Origin: Staphylococcus ureilyticus
GTDB lineage: Bacteria; Bacillota; Bacilli; Staphylococcales; Staphylococcaceae
Assembly: GCF_002902235.1 (NCBI RefSeq)
Contig: NZ_PPRL01000034.1
Location: 1-37,881 of the forward strand
DNA: 37,881 nucleotides
Direction of reading: 5' to 3'
Part shown: positions 12,070-23,842 of the stretch, piece after piece
Layout of the letters: each line of letters opens with the position of its first letter
Numbering within the stretch: the first letter of the stretch is position 1
Position numbers and translations under genes: made by a program
Notes under the pieces: model-generated
The model's database searches: none
The model's input: the letters and a program-made list of their open reading frames with translations, nothing else
What the model was told of the DNA's origin: nothing

Positions 12070-12333
12070 CTATATTTCACTTACTTTTTCTTCTTTAATG
12101 AGTTCATACATGCCCTTTGCATTTTCTTTTGTTGCATGTTCACTCAATCCCGTAACTTTGATTGTTACAACTTTTTGACCAAATCGGATAACAAGCTCAT
12201 CCGATTCTTTTACATCGGTACCTGCTTTAGCAACTACACCGTTTACAGTAATACGTCCTTGATCACTGATCTCTTTAGCTAAAGTGCGACGTTTTACTAA
12301 TCTTGACACTTTGAGATATTTGTCTAATCTCAT
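12070..12333 (-). CDS. rqcP: S4-domain ribosome quality control protein RqcP (YabO/HslR family)
   Basis: An 87-aa S4-type RNA-binding protein (MRLDKYLKVSRLVKRRTLAKE...GRITVNGVVAK). In Firmicutes this family works with RqcH on stalled 50S subunits during C-terminal alanine tailing; that role is carried over from B. subtilis. There are two tandem ATGs (12336 and 12333); the second matches the usual MRLDKYL start and is better spaced from GGAGG. The first overlaps the mazG stop. Part of the yabM-yabN-rqcP-divIC run. Confidence 0.93.
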   Translation of the reverse strand: MRLDKYLKVSRLVKRRTLAKEISDQGRITVNGVVAKAGTDVKESDELVIRFGQKVVTIKVTGLSEHATKENAKGMYELIKEEKVSEI

Positions 12334-12335
12334 CA

Positions 12336-13523
12336 TTATTTTCCTCCTTGCTCTAAAATTCGTTTTAAAGCATTTTCATCTAACGACTTATTTTTTGTTT
12401 TATCATACAATGCTAAGAAGTGGTCTGCAAATACTTTCTCAAATTTCACTCGCTGTTCTTTACCTTCTTTAGACTTAGCATCGGACCAAATATTTTTCAA
12501 ATCTTCTTCAGTTTCTGCTTTTGTGTCACCAAAAACATGTGGATGTCTGCGAATCATTTTTTCTGAAAGGCTTTGTATCACTTCGTTTATATCCATGTAA
12601 CCTTCTTTTTTGCCAATACTTGTGTGTAATAATACTTGTAACAGGATATCTCCTAGTTCTTCTATCATATGCCAATCGTCTTCGTTATCTATAGCTTCAA
12701 ACAATTCGAATGTCTCTTCCAGTAAGTAGCGTTTTAACGTATGGTGTGTTTGAACCTTATCCCATGGGCAACCTTTTTCATCGTCTACAAGATGATCTAT
12801 GATACCAACTGCATAGTCAAAATCACCAAAGTATGCTTCTTCGGTTTCCACTTTTGGAATAAATACGCTTGTTATATTGTTAAAAACATCGTCGTAATGA
12901 TCTATTTCATATAACGGTGTTTTGATTACATTGGCGTGATTATTGCTCGCACCATCTACGATATAAACAAGTTGGTCATCACTATAGCGTTCCATCAATG
13001 TCACTTTTAAATCACCTGCGACCATTGCACTATAGACTTGTGTGATAAGTGTGTGCGTACGCATATTCAACTTTTCTTTTTGAAGATCTGTTGCATCTAA
13101 CATCGTAAAACCATCATTAGGGTCAACTTTTACCGCTTCAAAAATATCGTCTATAAAGCTCTTGCCGCCCAATATTTCAATTTCAATATCAGAATGTTGT
13201 TGAGCATACTGCTCTAAATACACAGTTGTCGTTTCAGCTACACGTGGATGCCCTGGTACAGTATATACAATATCATTGTCTCTTGCAGCATCAATCAACT
13301 TTGTCACAATAGCTTCATATACATTTTGAAAAGCGTCATGGCGTTTATATTCTTGATCAAAACTTTCCATGTCGATACCTTCCGAAGTTAAATCTTGGAT
13401 AACTGGATGGTCAAAGGTACGTGTGTAAACGAGTGTTTGTTTTTTTAAAAATTTATAAATTCCTAAGGGTAAATCTTCTATACCATAATTCCCTAATCCA
13501 ACAATTGTTATTTTATTTGTCAT
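12336..13523 (-). CDS. mazG: Tetrapyrrole-methylase-like / MazG pyrophosphohydrolase fusion (YabN)
   Basis: A 395-aa two-domain protein. Residues 1-220 resemble a SAM-dependent tetrapyrrole methylase (VGLGNYG at 8-14, VYTVPGHPRVAE at 86-97). Residues 245-370 form a MazG NTP pyrophosphatase with CPWD (252-255), LEETFE (268-273) and EELGD (288-292), the metal-binding acidic motifs. It probably hydrolyses non-canonical NTPs; the N-terminal domain's substrate is unknown. The ATG overlaps the yabM stop by one base (TAATG), indicating coupling. Confidence 0.93.
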   Translation of the reverse strand: MTNKITIVGLGNYGIEDLPLGIYKFLKKQTLVYTRTFDHPVIQDLTSEGIDMESFDQEYKRHDAFQNVYEAIVTKLIDAARDNDIVYTVPGHPRVAETTTVYLEQYAQQHSDIEIEILGGKSFIDDIFEAVKVDPNDGFTMLDATDLQKEKLNMRTHTLITQVYSAMVAGDLKVTLMERYSDDQLVYIVDGASNNHANVIKTPLYEIDHYDDVFNNITSVFIPKVETEEAYFGDFDYAVGIIDHLVDDEKGCPWDKVQTHHTLKRYLLEETFELFEAIDNEDDWHMIEELGDILLQVLLHTSIGKKEGYMDINEVIQSLSEKMIRRHPHVFGDTKAETEEDLKNIWSDAKSKEGKEQRVKFEKVFADHFLALYDKTKNKSLDENALKRILEQGGK

Positions 13524-15061
13524 TAATGTTTCCCTCTTTTCATATGGAATAGTTTATCTCCAAAAGGCAGGTGTTTAAGTTCCCTAAAACTTAATAAATG
13601 CATACGTACGATAGAAAAAATCACTACAATAACGCCGATAGTTGCTGCTACAGCTAATTCGACTAAGCCTTGCATTCTACCTTCTCCCGGAATAAGAAAC
13701 ATAACTATTTGTACTGTAATTGATAACAGCATCATTGTAATTACTAACTTAACAATGAACTTTTTCATTGTTTGAAAATGATACAGCTTTAAGACTTGAT
13801 ACTGTAAAATCCACACAAAGATGAACAGTGAAATCACAGTACTTACACTGGCACCGAAAATTGAAAATTGCGGTATTAAAACCATATTCAATATCGCTTT
13901 GACCACTACCCCAATACCAAATGCACACAAAATAATTTTAACGTGATTTTTCACTTGTAATAAGGCGATATCCATCATTATAAGAGAAACGCATATGACG
14001 GTAAGCATATAAACGGATAACGTGCCGTTCAAACTATCGTTTTTAAAGAATACGCTATTCATTACAGGTAGCAAATTGATTAAACCTATTGCTGCTGCAA
14101 CACTAAATAAAACTGTAATCTTTATAGATGCGTTAGCATAACGATTTACCAGTATATGTTGTTTTGTTTTTAATGCATCTGTTATTAATGGGATAAGTAC
14201 AAAACAGAACGTTGTCGTTACAATTAATCCCATCTGTATAAAAGACGCACCTCGATCATAAATACCTTTAAAAATAGTTGCTTCGTCAAAATCTAAACCA
14301 GTCATTTGAAGCGCATGTATTACTGTAAAGCTATCCACGACTTGCCATACAATAACAATTAATTGGCTTACCGCGAACACAACGATACCTAACGTTAACT
14401 TTTTCCAAGCCACTTCCACATTGGCATGTGCTTTAGATAGCTTAAAAGGTTTCCGCTGCATCAGAAACAAACTAGATGCGAAAAAGCCAATACCTGAACC
14501 AACAATCGCCAATGTACCTGCACGGTATATACTCCATGATTGACTCGTAAACATCACAATAGCAATCATGATAATGGCGACACGAATAAATTGTTCTATA
14601 ACCTGGGAAATAGCGGGTATATTCATCTCATGATGCGCTTGATAATAGCCCCTATAAACACCAAGTATGCCAACAAATAAAAAGCTAACACTTGCCGCCC
14701 TTAACATAGGTGCTAAATTGACATCTCCCATAAGAAAGGCAACCCAGTGTGCACACATAAATAAAAGTGAGAAAAAGATAACACCAACAAATTGTAACCT
14801 TAATAACACGCGTGTATATTGATTGGGGTTCCCGTTTGCGTTGAAAGTTTGAGTGACCGCACTAGGAATAGCATTCATCGATAAAATAACGCCTAAAGCT
14901 ACTATGGGATACACTTGTTGATAGGCATATAATCCGCCATCGCCCAGTAAATTTTGATAGGGGACACGGTATAATGCACTGAGTATTTTAACGATAATAA
15001 GCGCTATTGTTAGTACAACAACACCATTAAAAACACTTTTTGTATCAGATTTAACGTTCAT
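13523..15061 (-). CDS. yabM: Multidrug/oligosaccharidyl-lipid/polysaccharide flippase family protein (YabM, SpoVB-like)
   Basis: A 512-aa integral membrane protein with about 14 hydrophobic segments and the SpoVB/MurJ-like N-terminus ([22 protein letters not shown]). The family moves lipid-linked saccharides across the membrane. Staphylococci have several paralogues, and I cannot say from sequence that this one flips lipid II. The ATG overlaps the mfd stop by 11 nt and has no strong ribosome binding site of its own, which suggests translational coupling. spoVT, which lies between mfd and yabM in B. subtilis, is missing. Confidence 0.88.
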   Translation of the reverse strand: MNVKSDTKSVFNGVVVLTIALIIVKILSALYRVPYQNLLGDGGLYAYQQVYPIVALGVILSMNAIPSAVTQTFNANGNPNQYTRVLLRLQFVGVIFFSLLFMCAHWVAFLMGDVNLAPMLRAASVSFLFVGILGVYRGYYQAHHEMNIPAISQVIEQFIRVAIIMIAIVMFTSQSWSIYRAGTLAIVGSGIGFFASSLFLMQRKPFKLSKAHANVEVAWKKLTLGIVVFAVSQLIVIVWQVVDSFTVIHALQMTGLDFDEATIFKGIYDRGASFIQMGLIVTTTFCFVLIPLITDALKTKQHILVNRYANASIKITVLFSVAAAIGLINLLPVMNSVFFKNDSLNGTLSVYMLTVICVSLIMMDIALLQVKNHVKIILCAFGIGVVVKAILNMVLIPQFSIFGASVSTVISLFIFVWILQYQVLKLYHFQTMKKFIVKLVITMMLLSITVQIVMFLIPGEGRMQGLVELAVAATIGVIVVIFSIVRMHLLSFRELKHLPFGDKLFHMKRGKH

Positions 15062-18000
15062 CTGGTATAACCATACTTTCCTCTAAACATTTCACTAAGA
15101 ATTTCAAACTGTCCAACCATACTTTATCTTTATTTAGCGTCACTTTCATTTTACCTTCTTGAACACCAACTTTCATTGCGCGTCCAAGTGGTTGTGTTTG
15201 TTTAAAGAGTGCTTCGCCATTGATGTCAGTAGTACCTTTTTCGGATAAATAAACCTCTATTTTTTTACCTACATCTTTAATAAGTGTTACACCTGCATTC
15301 AATGCATACACTTTAATTTCCATCATTTCAAGCAATCTTTCAACCTCAACAGGATAATCATTAAAACGGTCAATGAGTTCATCTTTAACATCCATCAATT
15401 GTGATTCCGTCTCAATTTTACGTAATTTTTTATAAATTTCTATCTTAGCTTGTTCATTTGGAATATATTCAGCTGGTAAATAAGCATCAATATTTAGTTC
15501 AATTTCAACTTCAGGCGCATCATGCTGTTCTTCTTTAATGCCTCGTTTTTCATTCACTGCTTCTTCTAACATTTGTGAGTATAAATCGAAACCTACAGAA
15601 TCAATAAATCCATGTTGCTGTTTGCCTAAAAGGTTACCTGCACCTCGAATATTTAAATCTCGCATTGCAATCTTAAATCCAGAACCTAATTCAGTAAATT
15701 CTTTAATTGCTTGCAATCTTTCTTCTGCAGTCTCTGATAATACTTTGTTAGATGGATGTAAGAAATAAGCATAACCTATACGACTTGAACGTCCCACGCG
15801 CCCTCGTAATTGATATAATTGACTCAGTCCAAACTTATCAGCATCTTCGATAATTAAAGTATTGGCATTGGGAACGTCTACGCCAGTTTCAATAATCGTA
15901 GTCGTTACAAGAATATCAAATTCATGATTGATAAAGCTTAACATCGTTTCTTCCAAATCACGTTCATTCATTTGACCGTGGGCCACACCTATATTCGCTT
16001 CCGGCATTAACATTTGTAGCTGCTCTCTTTTTTCATAAATCGATTGCACTTTATTGTACAAGTAGAAAACTTGGCCTTCACGTGATAATTCTCTTTCTAA
16101 CGCTTCTTTAATAAAATTCATATTTTGCTCTAATACATAGGTTTGCACAGGAAAACGATTTTCTGGTGGTGTTTCTATGACAGATAAATCACGCACGCCT
16201 AACATACTCATATGTAGCGTTCTCGGAATAGGTGTTGCAGTTAATGTTAACACATCAACATTTGTCTTAAGTGATTTAATCTTTTCTTTGTGTCTTACAC
16301 CAAAACGTTGTTCCTCATCTACAATGAGTAGGCCCAAATCTTTGTAATGAATATCCTTGCCTAATAATTTATGTGTACCCACAACGATATCAACATAGCC
16401 TGATTTTAGTCCTTCTTTCACTTCTTTCACTTCTTTAGTCGTTCTAAACCGACTAATAAGTTGAATTTCTATTGGAAAATCTTGCATACGTTCAATCAAA
16501 GTTTCATAGTGTTGTTGCGCTAAGATTGTGGTAGGCACGAGAAACGCTACCTGCTTACCTTCCATTACAGCTTTAAATGCCGCTCGTACCGCTACTTCTG
16601 TTTTTCCGTAACCTACATCACCACATAATAACCTGTCCATTGGACGTTCTACTTCCATATCTTGTTTAATTTCTTCAATGGATTTGCCTTGGTCTGGCGT
16701 TAACTCATAAGGGAAATCAATTTCAAAATCATTTTGTTGCGGGGTGTCTGGACCATATTTATAACCAACTGACATTTCTCTTTCTTTATATAATTCTATT
16801 AATTCATCGGCCATATCTTCAACATTTTGTTGAACTTTGGCTTTCGTTTTCTTCCATTCTGTGCCACCAAGTTTATTTAATCTAGGTGATTTATCTTCGG
16901 AAGCAACATACTTTTGTACTTGATCCATTTGATCTACGGGTACAAATAATTGATCAGTACCTTTGTATTGTAATTTTATATAATCTTTATGTACGCCTCC
17001 AACTTCAAGCGTTTCGACACCTAAATATTTCCCTACACCATGGTGAACATGAACAACAAAATCTCCAACTTTCAAATCTTGATAGGATTTGATTTTTTCT
17101 GCATTTGTTAATTTCTTATGTTGCTTTACCTTTTTCTTTTGTTTAGATTTAAATAGTTCACGTTCTGTTACAACAACGAGATGCATATATGGCAATTCAA
17201 AACCTTCTGACAAACTGCCTTCAGTGATAATCGCACTACCACCATCACTTTGTGTGCTTGGTGTATCTATAAATGTTGGTATATGCATTTCATTTAACAT
17301 TGATTGAATACGCTCTTTTTTCGCTTCAGTTTCTGCTAATACGACAATCGTATAGTCATTTTGAATAAATCGTTGAAATTCAGAACGCATGATATCATAT
17401 TGTCCATAAAATTGTTGTACTGGCTTACATGAAAATTTAATGATTTCATTGAGTTCTACCGGCATCGTTGCCGTAAATAAAGTAAAATACGTAACTGGAT
17501 ATCGATTTAATAGTGACTCAAATCCGTCATATTGTAAGAAATTCTGTCCGATAAATCCTTTACCACTTTCAATTAAACTTTGCATAAATTCTTCAGCTTC
17601 AGAAATCAGTGTTGTTTCAGTTTCTTTAATTCTGTTATATTCATCCACTGCTACAATCGCATCAGACTTGAAGTAATCAATAATGGTTGCAGGTGCTTCA
17701 TACATAAAAGCAGCGAGTCTGCGTAATACTTGATGATCAAATAAAGAAGATTCAAAAAGTTGAAAACTTTCATATGTTTCTTTCAAGTCATTACGTACAG
17801 ATTTATCTATTTTGGGACGTGTATACTCATATGCTTCTTTTAATTTTAGTTTAGTATGCTTCAATACATCATCTGTAATAATATAATCACTAGCCGTCGT
17901 AATATCTACTTGGTCTAAATTTTCTTCTGAACGTTGGGTTTCAACATCAAAGTTTCGGATTGAATCTACTTCTGTATCAAATAGTTCAATTCTTACAGGC

Positions 18001-18563
18001 ATACCTATTAAAGGATATATGTCAATAATCCCACCACGCAATGAGAATTCACCAATATGCGATACTACACTCTCTCTACGATATCCCATGTTTACAAGTT
18101 TGTTTAAAAATTCATCAATATCAATGTCGTCACCAATAGTAAGTGTGAGTTGATGCTCCTTCCACATTTCAACGGGTGTTAACCATTTTTTAAAACCATT
18201 TAACGGTACGATAAATAACCCTCTCTTTTCTTGAGCAAGTGCCGTCAAAGTACGTACACGTTCACTCATGAATTGTGGGCTTTGTGTGGAAAATTCTTCT
18301 GTCATAATATCTTGCATTGGATACTTGTATATATCGTCAGTATCAACATATTGTTGTAAGTCGCTCTCTAGTTTGTCAGCTTGATACAAGTTGTTCGTTA
18401 CTACAAGGAGTTGCTTTGAACTATGAATAAATTTTTCAGCTATAATTGTTGCCTTTGCCGAACTAGATAACCCAGTAACCAATACGTTGGCTTCACCAAA
18501 TACTTCATTCAACTCTTGATAGCGTTTATCTTCTTTAATGTATTCTGTAATTATTGATTTCAC
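15051..18563 (-). CDS. mfd: Transcription-repair coupling factor
   Basis: Displaces stalled RNA polymerase from damaged DNA and recruits UvrA. The 1170-aa protein has the UvrB-like N-terminal module ([31 protein letters not shown]), the RNA-polymerase-interaction domain ([21 protein letters not shown], about 500-560), a RecG-like translocase with Walker [12 protein letters not shown] (about 650), DEEQRFG and [11 protein letters not shown], and the C-terminal TRCF domain. The start is GTG, and its GTGA overlaps the pth stop by four bases, a classic coupled junction. Confidence 0.97.
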   Translation of the reverse strand: MKSIITEYIKEDKRYQELNEVFGEANVLVTGLSSSAKATIIAEKFIHSSKQLLVVTNNLYQADKLESDLQQYVDTDDIYKYPMQDIMTEEFSTQSPQFMSERVRTLTALAQEKRGLFIVPLNGFKKWLTPVEMWKEHQLTLTIGDDIDIDEFLNKLVNMGYRRESVVSHIGEFSLRGGIIDIYPLIGMPVRIELFDTEVDSIRNFDVETQRSEENLDQVDITTASDYIITDDVLKHTKLKLKEAYEYTRPKIDKSVRNDLKETYESFQLFESSLFDHQVLRRLAAFMYEAPATIIDYFKSDAIVAVDEYNRIKETETTLISEAEEFMQSLIESGKGFIGQNFLQYDGFESLLNRYPVTYFTLFTATMPVELNEIIKFSCKPVQQFYGQYDIMRSEFQRFIQNDYTIVVLAETEAKKERIQSMLNEMHIPTFIDTPSTQSDGGSAIITEGSLSEGFELPYMHLVVVTERELFKSKQKKKVKQHKKLTNAEKIKSYQDLKVGDFVVHVHHGVGKYLGVETLEVGGVHKDYIKLQYKGTDQLFVPVDQMDQVQKYVASEDKSPRLNKLGGTEWKKTKAKVQQNVEDMADELIELYKEREMSVGYKYGPDTPQQNDFEIDFPYELTPDQGKSIEEIKQDMEVERPMDRLLCGDVGYGKTEVAVRAAFKAVMEGKQVAFLVPTTILAQQHYETLIERMQDFPIEIQLISRFRTTKEVKEVKEGLKSGYVDIVVGTHKLLGKDIHYKDLGLLIVDEEQRFGVRHKEKIKSLKTNVDVLTLTATPIPRTLHMSMLGVRDLSVIETPPENRFPVQTYVLEQNMNFIKEALERELSREGQVFYLYNKVQSIYEKREQLQMLMPEANIGVAHGQMNERDLEETMLSFINHEFDILVTTTIIETGVDVPNANTLIIEDADKFGLSQLYQLRGRVGRSSRIGYAYFLHPSNKVLSETAEERLQAIKEFTELGSGFKIAMRDLNIRGAGNLLGKQQHGFIDSVGFDLYSQMLEEAVNEKRGIKEEQHDAPEVEIELNIDAYLPAEYIPNEQAKIEIYKKLRKIETESQLMDVKDELIDRFNDYPVEVERLLEMMEIKVYALNAGVTLIKDVGKKIEVYLSEKGTTDINGEALFKQTQPLGRAMKVGVQEGKMKVTLNKDKVWLDSLKFLVKCLEESMVIPDER

Positions 18564-19132
18564 TTGACCTCACCATTAAACTCATTCATCACACGGTCAA
18601 AACGAGAACTTTCAATATAAGCTTCTACTGCACGTGCTGAATGTTCTATTACGTTATTCATTGTTTCCATTTCTTGTTTTGAAAATTTTTGCAATACATA
18701 ATCAACAATCGACATGCCGTTGGACGGACGATCAACACCAATACGAATACGTTTAAATTCGTCTGTACCTAAGGCTTGAATAATCGATTTCATACCATTA
18801 TGACCGCCGGCACTGCCTTTTTGTCGTAATCGAATTTCCCCTTGAGGTAAATCCAAATCATCATATAGTACAAGTAAATCGTCTATATCAATATCATAAT
18901 ACTTCATCAGTGGACCTACAGCATCCCCAGACAAGTTCATCATCGTCATTGGTTCTATAAACATCACTTTCTCACCAGCCAAATGTTCGATTGTATAGGC
19001 ACCTTTATACTTTTGTTTATCTAATTTAAATTGATTCTGTTCTAACATATAGTCAATAACTTCAAAACCAATATTATGTTTTGTCAGCTCAAAGCGTTTG
19101 CCGATATTGCCTAAACCTACAATACATTTCAT
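18560..19132 (-). CDS. pth: Peptidyl-tRNA hydrolase
   Basis: Releases tRNA from peptidyl-tRNA that has dropped off the ribosome. The sequence shows [22 protein letters not shown] (catalytic-site N and H), [32 protein letters not shown] and IRIGVDRP. The frame is open nine codons further 5', but GGAGG lies 7 nt before the ATG at 19132, which gives the usual 190 aa. It is called spoVC in B. subtilis. Linked by a 4-bp overlap to mfd and separated from ctc by a strong terminator; I found no good promoter in the gap. Confidence 0.96.
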   Translation of the reverse strand: MKCIVGLGNIGKRFELTKHNIGFEVIDYMLEQNQFKLDKQKYKGAYTIEHLAGEKVMFIEPMTMMNLSGDAVGPLMKYYDIDIDDLLVLYDDLDLPQGEIRLRQKGSAGGHNGMKSIIQALGTDEFKRIRIGVDRPSNGMSIVDYVLQKFSKQEMETMNNVIEHSARAVEAYIESSRFDRVMNEFNGEVK

Positions 19133-19230
19133 TATGTTACCTCCAATTGTTGTATTCACTCAGAAACATTTATTATTTCGCAACACTCTATAGTTTCTTT
19201 TTATATTTTCATATCATTCACTATATTAAC

Positions 19231-19272
19231 ATAAAAAAACACCAGCTTAACGAATTAAGCATGGTGCTTTTT
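19231..19272 (-). terminator. Intrinsic terminator after ctc
   Basis: On the minus strand AAAAGCACCATGCTTAA, a TTCG tetraloop and TTAAGCTGGTGTTTTTTT form a long stem with one mismatch and a U-run, starting about 50 nt after ctc. The extra-stable UUCG loop suggests efficient termination, so pth-mfd would need a promoter in the following 100 bp, or read-through. Confidence 0.92.
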
Positions 19273-19323
19273 AAGATCATTTTTCTTATTGAAATCGCGT
19301 GTTTGAAAAAGGGATCGAAGAAA

Positions 19324-19983
19324 TTACTCTTCTTCTTTTTCTTCTTCGTCGTCTTCTTTATCTTCACCAACAACTTCAGGCTCTTCAGTTTCTGATTCGC
19401 CTTCCATAGCTTCGATTTCTTCTTCAGTAGGTTCTTCAGTTGGAGGAACTACTGTTACTACAGACTCTTCAGGGTCATTTTCAATTGTGAAATCACCTGA
19501 AACTTTAATATCTGCAACTGAATAGCTATCGTTAACATCTAATTCGCTGATGTCAATTTCGATAGATTCAGGGATATTATCCGGTGTTGCAGTTACTTCA
19601 AGGTCGAATAATGGTTGTTCAACAACGCCACCTTCTTTAGCTCCTACTGCTTCACCAGTAAGTTGAACTGGTACTTCAACTGTACGTTCTTCACTCATAT
19701 TGATCGCTAAGAAGTCAATGTGAGTAATTTGGTTTTTAAGTGGATCGAATTGATAGTCTGAAACCATTACTTTAATTGTTTTAGAACCTACGCCTAATTC
19801 GATAACACCGTTACGTCCAACTTCACGAATCACTTTGATAAATTCTACTTCATCAACTTTTACTGAAGTATTTTTTGTACCATAACCATAGACGATTGCA
19901 GGTACTTTACCTATTTTTCTTAGTGTTTTAAGGTCTGAACGTGTTTGTTTACCTTGACGAATAATTGACTTTAATGAAGCCAT
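19324..19983 (-). CDS. ctc: Ribosomal protein bL25, CTC (TL5) long form
   Basis: Binds 5S rRNA at loop E in the 50S central protuberance; the long CTC type is stress-induced in Bacillales. The 219-aa protein has the N-terminal 5S-binding domain ([20 protein letters not shown]...VPAIVYGYG), the CTC beta domain ([17 protein letters not shown]...[12 protein letters not shown]), and a very acidic C-terminal tail of about 40 residues ([23 protein letters not shown]). The ATG at 19983 follows GGTGG; six further upstream codons are open but are poorly placed. It has its own promoter and a hairpin-rich leader. Confidence 0.95.
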   Translation of the reverse strand: MASLKSIIRQGKQTRSDLKTLRKIGKVPAIVYGYGTKNTSVKVDEVEFIKVIREVGRNGVIELGVGSKTIKVMVSDYQFDPLKNQITHIDFLAINMSEERTVEVPVQLTGEAVGAKEGGVVEQPLFDLEVTATPDNIPESIEIDISELDVNDSYSVADIKVSGDFTIENDPEESVVTVVPPTEEPTEEEIEAMEGESETEEPEVVGEDKEDDEEEKEEE

Positions 19984-20006
19984 ATTATTTCCACCTTTCA
20001 TTTTTT

Positions 20007-20095
20007 GTTCTTATTATGATAATAAGAACCCCTCACTTGCCCATCAACATAATGTTGCTTGCAAGTGTTTATTTAATCGTGAATTGAAATCACGA
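20007..20095 (-). promoter_or_regulatory. Three-hairpin 5' leader of ctc
   Basis: The predicted leader of about 113 nt holds three hairpins in order: TCGTGA/TCACGA (20095-20077), right at the predicted 5' end; CACTTGC/GCAAGTG with a nested CAACAT/ATGTTG (20067-20034); and an 11-bp perfect palindromic hairpin GTTCTTATTAT/ATAATAAGAAC (20029-20007), 12 nt before the ribosome binding site. There is no U-run, so control would be translational or by stability. bL25 is an RNA-binding protein, which makes autoregulation a natural but untested idea. Confidence 0.55.
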
Positions 20096-20103
20096 ACGGA
20101 ATA

Positions 20104-20132
20104 ATTATACAACTATTGCATTAATTAGTCAA
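20104..20132 (-). promoter_or_regulatory. Consensus promoter of ctc overlapping the end of prs
   Basis: TTGACT (20132-20127), 17-bp spacer, perfect TATAAT (20109-20104) on the minus strand. The -35 box contains the last prs codon (GAC, Asp) and the first bases of its TAA stop. This is among the best promoters in the window, and it makes ctc partly independent of glmU-prs. No sigma-B type GTTT/GGGTAT pair was seen here. Confidence 0.8.
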
Positions 20133-21090
20133 ATAGTACACTAACAGATTCTCTTTCATATACGCGCACAATAGCTTGTGCTAATAAACCTGCAACTGAC
20201 AGTTCTTTAGTATTGGCTGGTTTACGATTTTCATCTAATTGAATTGAATTTGTAACGACTAGCTCTTTAATCGCTGAATTTTCAATACGTTCTTTAGCTG
20301 GACCTGATAAGACAGGGTGTGTACAACATGCATAAACATCTTTAGCTCCTTTATCTTTGAGCGCTTGAGCTGCTAATGTAATCGTACCGGCTGTATCGAT
20401 GATATCGTCGATTATTATCGCTGTGCGACCTTCAATTTCACCAACAATATTCATTACTTCAGCCACATTAGGTTTAGGACGTCGTTTATCTATGATTGCA
20501 ATTGGTGTTTTAAGAATATCTGCAAGTTTGCGTGCTCTCGTTACACCACCGTGGTCTGGAGAAACTACAACACATTCCTCTGGGTCAATGTCTGTATCAT
20601 TTTGGAAGTATTCTGCTAAAATCGGAACACCCATCAAGTGATCTATTGGCATATTGAAGAACCCTTGGATTTGTGGTGCATGCAAATCTAAGGCAATCAT
20701 GCGATCTGCGCCAGCAGTTTCGATTAAGTTTGCAACTAATTTTGCTGTGATTGGTTCACGGCTGCGCGCTTTTCTATCTTGACGTGCGTACCCATAGTAT
20801 GGCACTACGATATTAATATTGGCTGCTGAAGCACGTTTACAAGCATCAATCATAATTAATAATTCCATTAAATGTAAGTTTACTGGATTAGAAGTAGGTT
20901 GAATAATAAATACGTCACAACCACGAATACTTTCTTCAATATTAATTTGAATTTCTCCATCGCTAAAACGTTTTACAGAACATTTTCCTAGCTCTATTCC
21001 AACATTATCTGCTACTTCTTGGGCTAAGGGCTCATTACCTTTTAAAGAGAATATTTTCAAAGCAGAATTCTTATACTCATTGTTTAACAT
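20125..21090 (-). CDS. prs: Ribose-phosphate pyrophosphokinase
   Basis: Makes PRPP from ribose 5-phosphate and ATP, feeding purine, pyrimidine, histidine and salvage pathways. The 321-aa class I enzyme shows [29 protein letters not shown], the flexible-loop region and the PRPP-binding signature [16 protein letters not shown] and [24 protein letters not shown] precedes the ATG. It follows glmU by 142 nt, which contains two small hairpins (GATTAGA/TCTAATC at 21229-21209 and AAAATGT/ACATTTT at about 21199-21164) but no convincing terminator. Confidence 0.97.
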   Translation of the reverse strand: MLNNEYKNSALKIFSLKGNEPLAQEVADNVGIELGKCSVKRFSDGEIQINIEESIRGCDVFIIQPTSNPVNLHLMELLIMIDACKRASAANINIVVPYYGYARQDRKARSREPITAKLVANLIETAGADRMIALDLHAPQIQGFFNMPIDHLMGVPILAEYFQNDTDIDPEECVVVSPDHGGVTRARKLADILKTPIAIIDKRRPKPNVAEVMNIVGEIEGRTAIIIDDIIDTAGTITLAAQALKDKGAKDVYACCTHPVLSGPAKERIENSAIKELVVTNSIQLDENRKPANTKELSVAGLLAQAIVRVYERESVSVLFD

Positions 21091-21232
21091 TTATAGTCCT
21101 CCAATTAATTCATTCAATTAGTTTCGTTCATAGACAAAGTTATATTTATTTCATTAATCTACAAAATGTCGATTGAGGTCTTACTTAGATCTACATTTTA
21201 TTTATGTGATTAGAATCATAATCTAATCGTGT

Positions 21233-22603
<1,371 letters not shown>

Positions 22604-22625
22604 TTAAATTATACACTTCTATATT

Positions 22626-22655
22626 ATTATAATTTAACGCTAGTACCACTTTCAA
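22626..22655 (-). promoter_or_regulatory. Promoter of glmU-prs
   Basis: TTGAAA (22655-22650), 18-bp spacer, TATAAT (22631-22626) on the minus strand, giving a predicted leader of about 30 nt. Confidence 0.7.
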
Positions 22656-22972
22656 GGCTCAAAACCCTAATGTTATACAATGGAAACAATTCAAGTTATT
22701 TTTTATCAACTTCACATATTCATAATTGTCATCTTTGACTGACACAAATCATCACAAAATGTTTGTCACAAATTGATTTCATACTTTGTGAAAAATTATA
22801 TATTTTAGAAGTCACACCGTTACTAATTTAAATGTCAGTTTTTCAATTATTAAAATAACTTGTAATTATTTAGAATAGTTTTTGATTTATTTGAAAACAA
22901 AAAAATATATTTTTGTCACCTTTTCATTATAATAATTTATTTCAATTCTTTATATTCTTATTTTTGAGTAAG

Positions 22973-23015
22973 ACACAAAAAGACCAATCCGTTAGCATAC
23001 GAATTGGTCTTTTTT
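22973..23015 (-). terminator. Intrinsic terminator after spoVG
   Basis: AAAAAAGACCAATtCGT pairs with ACGgATTGGTCTTTTT around a 6-nt loop with one mismatch. The stem is A-rich on one side and T-rich on the other, so it could act in both directions. It lies about 60 nt after spoVG. Confidence 0.92.
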
Positions 23016-23071
23016 ATATTAAGATTGAGATCTATGTCCCAAGCCCTTTTTAATTTGATTCATCTTTTATA

Positions 23072-23380
23072 TTAAGCTTCATCATTTGTTTCTTCTGATG
23101 ATTGAGCATTTTTATCAGGGATAACTTCATCCGTTTCGTCATAAACTTTCATAACCGCATCTTGAATTTCTTGTCTCATTTCTGAATTAATTGGATGCGC
23201 GATATCACGAAATTCACCATCTGGTGTTCTTTTACTTGGCATTGCGACGAATAGACCTGAGTTGCCTTCAATCACTCTTAAATCATGTACCACAAATGAT
23301 TCATCTAGAGTTATTGAAACTAAAGCTTTCATTCTTCCATCTGTTTGTATTTTTCTAAGTCTTACATCTGTCACTTTCAT
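23072..23380 (-). CDS. spoVG: Regulator SpoVG
   Basis: A small nucleic-acid-binding regulator that in S. aureus carries much of the sigma-B effect on capsule, resistance and virulence genes, although the organism does not sporulate. The 102-aa sequence has the family core [56 protein letters not shown], and a short acidic tail. AGGGGGG lies 8 nt before the ATG, a strong G-rich ribosome binding site. Follows yabJ by 70 nt in one transcript, as in other staphylococci. Confidence 0.97.
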   Translation of the reverse strand: MKVTDVRLRKIQTDGRMKALVSITLDESFVVHDLRVIEGNSGLFVAMPSKRTPDGEFRDIAHPINSEMRQEIQDAVMKVYDETDEVIPDKNAQSSEETNDEA

Positions 23381-23450
23381 GTAGTGAGCCCCCCTAGTAT
23401 CTCTTTGTTAGAAGCTTAACAATTTCATCAAAAATTATAAATCCCTTAAA

Positions 23451-23825
23451 TTACTTCACTTCTGCGATTACTTCAATTTCAACTTTTACATCTTTAGGTA
23501 ATCTTGCGACTTCGACACAACTTCTTGCCGGTTGATGTTTCGCAAAATATTCACCATAAACTTCATTTATATTTTGGAATTCATTCATATCAGCAATGAA
23601 TATTGTTGCTTTGATTACTGAATCTATATCCGATCCAGCTTCATCTAATACAACTTTTACATTTTCTAAGACTTGTTTCGTTTGTGCTTTCACATCATCA
23701 CTAACAATTTCACCATCTAAATTTAATGGGATTTGTCCTGATGTAAACACAAGTCCGTTAATGACCGTTGCATGTGAGTATGGCCCCAATGCTTCCGGTG
23801 CTTTTGATGTGTTGACTACTTTCAT
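23451..23825 (-). CDS. yabJ: RidA family enamine/imine deaminase
   Basis: Hydrolyses reactive enamine/imine intermediates from PLP enzymes. The 124-aa protein has [21 protein letters not shown] (14-34) and the substrate-binding arginine in [13 protein letters not shown] (R101). AAGGAGCG precedes the ATG. It sits between purR and spoVG; in B. subtilis YabJ was linked to PurR repression, and in S. aureus the yabJ-spoVG pair is transcribed by sigma-B. I looked for a GTTT/GGGTAT pair just upstream and did not find a good one. Confidence 0.95.
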   Translation of the reverse strand: MKVVNTSKAPEALGPYSHATVINGLVFTSGQIPLNLDGEIVSDDVKAQTKQVLENVKVVLDEAGSDIDSVIKATIFIADMNEFQNINEVYGEYFAKHQPARSCVEVARLPKDVKVEIEVIAEVK

Positions 23826-23842
23826 GATGTTGATCCGCTCCT

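Noticed and set aside
19081-19395. Plus-strand 104-codon ORF across pth/ctc
   Set aside because: It is antisense to the pth and ctc ends and to the ctc terminator. The poly-Phe run is the reverse reading of the acidic ctc tail, and there is no ribosome binding site.
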